Part shown: one piece after another, positions 6,763 to 7,122 of the stretch | Position numbering within the stretch: position 1 is the stretch's first letter | Layout: every line of letters begins with the position of its first letter | Source: an uncultured beta proteobacterium | Lineage (GTDB): Bacteria > Pseudomonadota > Gammaproteobacteria > Burkholderiales > SG8-39 | Length of the DNA: 7,122 bases | NCBI GenBank assembly: GCA_902826155.1 | Contig: CADEDU010000158.1 | Span: 1-7,122 of the forward strand | Direction: 5' to 3' | The notes under the pieces: generated by a model | The model's database searches: none | What the model saw: the letters and a program-made list of their open reading frames with translations, nothing else | Told to the model about the DNA's origin: nothing | Made by a program: the position numbers and the translations under genes

Positions 6763-7122
6763 ATGACGACACGCGATCTCTACAACGCCGAAAGTCGCGA
6801 ACTGCAGGATCAGTTCGACACGCGCCGCCTTGCCGACCGCATGATCCAGCACAACCTGCGCGAACGGTTCACCGACGACGATCGGGCTTTCATCGGCGCG
6901 CAGAGCTTCTTCTTTCTCGCTACGACCGATGCTGAGGGCTTCCCCGACTGCTCGTTCAAGGGCGGCGACCCGGGCTTCGTGCGGCTGATCGACGAGCAGA
7001 CGTTGGTGTTTCCCAGCTACGAAGGCAACGGCATGTTCAAGAGCATGGGAAACATCCGATCCAGTCCCGCGGTGGGGCTGTTGTTCATCAGTTTCGAGGC
7101 GCCCCGGCGGCTGCGAGTGAAC
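6763..7122 (+). CDS. Pyridoxamine 5'-phosphate oxidase-like flavin-binding protein (3'-truncated by window edge)
   Basis: The first 120 residues are visible and the frame is open at the window end. The ATG at 6763 has an AGGG 6 bases upstream. After a charged N-terminal stretch, a PPOX split-barrel domain starts near residue 43 (FIGAQSFFFLATTDAEG). It continues with DCSFKGGDPGFV (residues 62-73), VFPSYEGNGMFKSMGNI and VGLLFISFE. These match the general pyridoxamine 5'-phosphate oxidase-like group (COG3576 type), whose members bind FMN or a related flavin; most have no proven substrate and are not true PdxH. The cytoplasmic location is inferred from the absence of a signal peptide. The C-terminal half is outside the window. 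Confidence 0.88.
   Translation, partial: MTTRDLYNAESRELQDQFDTRRLADRMIQHNLRERFTDDDRAFIGAQSFFFLATTDAEGFPDCSFKGGDPGFVRLIDEQTLVFPSYEGNGMFKSMGNIRSSPAVGLLFISFEAPRRLRVN

Overview
The window is 7.1 kb of GC-rich DNA (roughly two-thirds G+C by eye). It is densely packed with eight protein-coding genes, all on the + strand, with gaps of 4 to 98 bases. Gene content (a Bug/TctC-type periplasmic binding protein, a molybdenum hydroxylase large subunit, a flavin monooxygenase, an RraA-like protein and a cupin) and GC content suggest a metabolically versatile proteobacterium. Burkholderiales-like Betaproteobacteria are the best guess because Bug proteins are so abundant there. This is inference from gene content only. 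No RNA gene, mobile element or CRISPR array is visible.

Region 1 (1-6282) looks like one catabolic gene cluster. In order it holds: the 3' part of a PhzS-like FAD monooxygenase (start lies upstream of the window); a RidA/YjgF-like protein with a lipoprotein signal peptide; a Bug-family extracytoplasmic solute receptor; a 785-residue xanthine dehydrogenase/CO dehydrogenase-type molybdopterin-binding subunit; an RraA/aldolase-superfamily protein; and a small cupin. The spacings are 19, 15, 35, 59 and 4 bases. Tight spacing and good Shine-Dalgarno sequences join the first three genes, and the RraA and cupin genes are almost overlapping.

Region 2 (6283-7122) follows a 98-base gap. It holds a small four-helix membrane protein of the DUF1304 family and the 5' part of a pyridoxamine 5'-phosphate oxidase-like flavin-binding protein. 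These look like ordinary housekeeping or accessory genes and probably belong to another transcription unit.

A plausible joint role for region 1 is uptake and oxidative breakdown of an aromatic, heteroaromatic or other cyclic organic acid. The Bug protein would capture the substrate, the flavin monooxygenase and Mo enzyme would hydroxylate it, the cupin might act as a dioxygenase or isomerase, and the RraA-like protein could cleave a keto-acid product. The substrate cannot be read from the sequence. The two oddest points are that the Mo enzyme has no FAD or 2Fe-2S partner subunit next to it, and that the RidA-like protein is predicted to be a membrane-anchored lipoprotein and lacks the signature RidA arginine.
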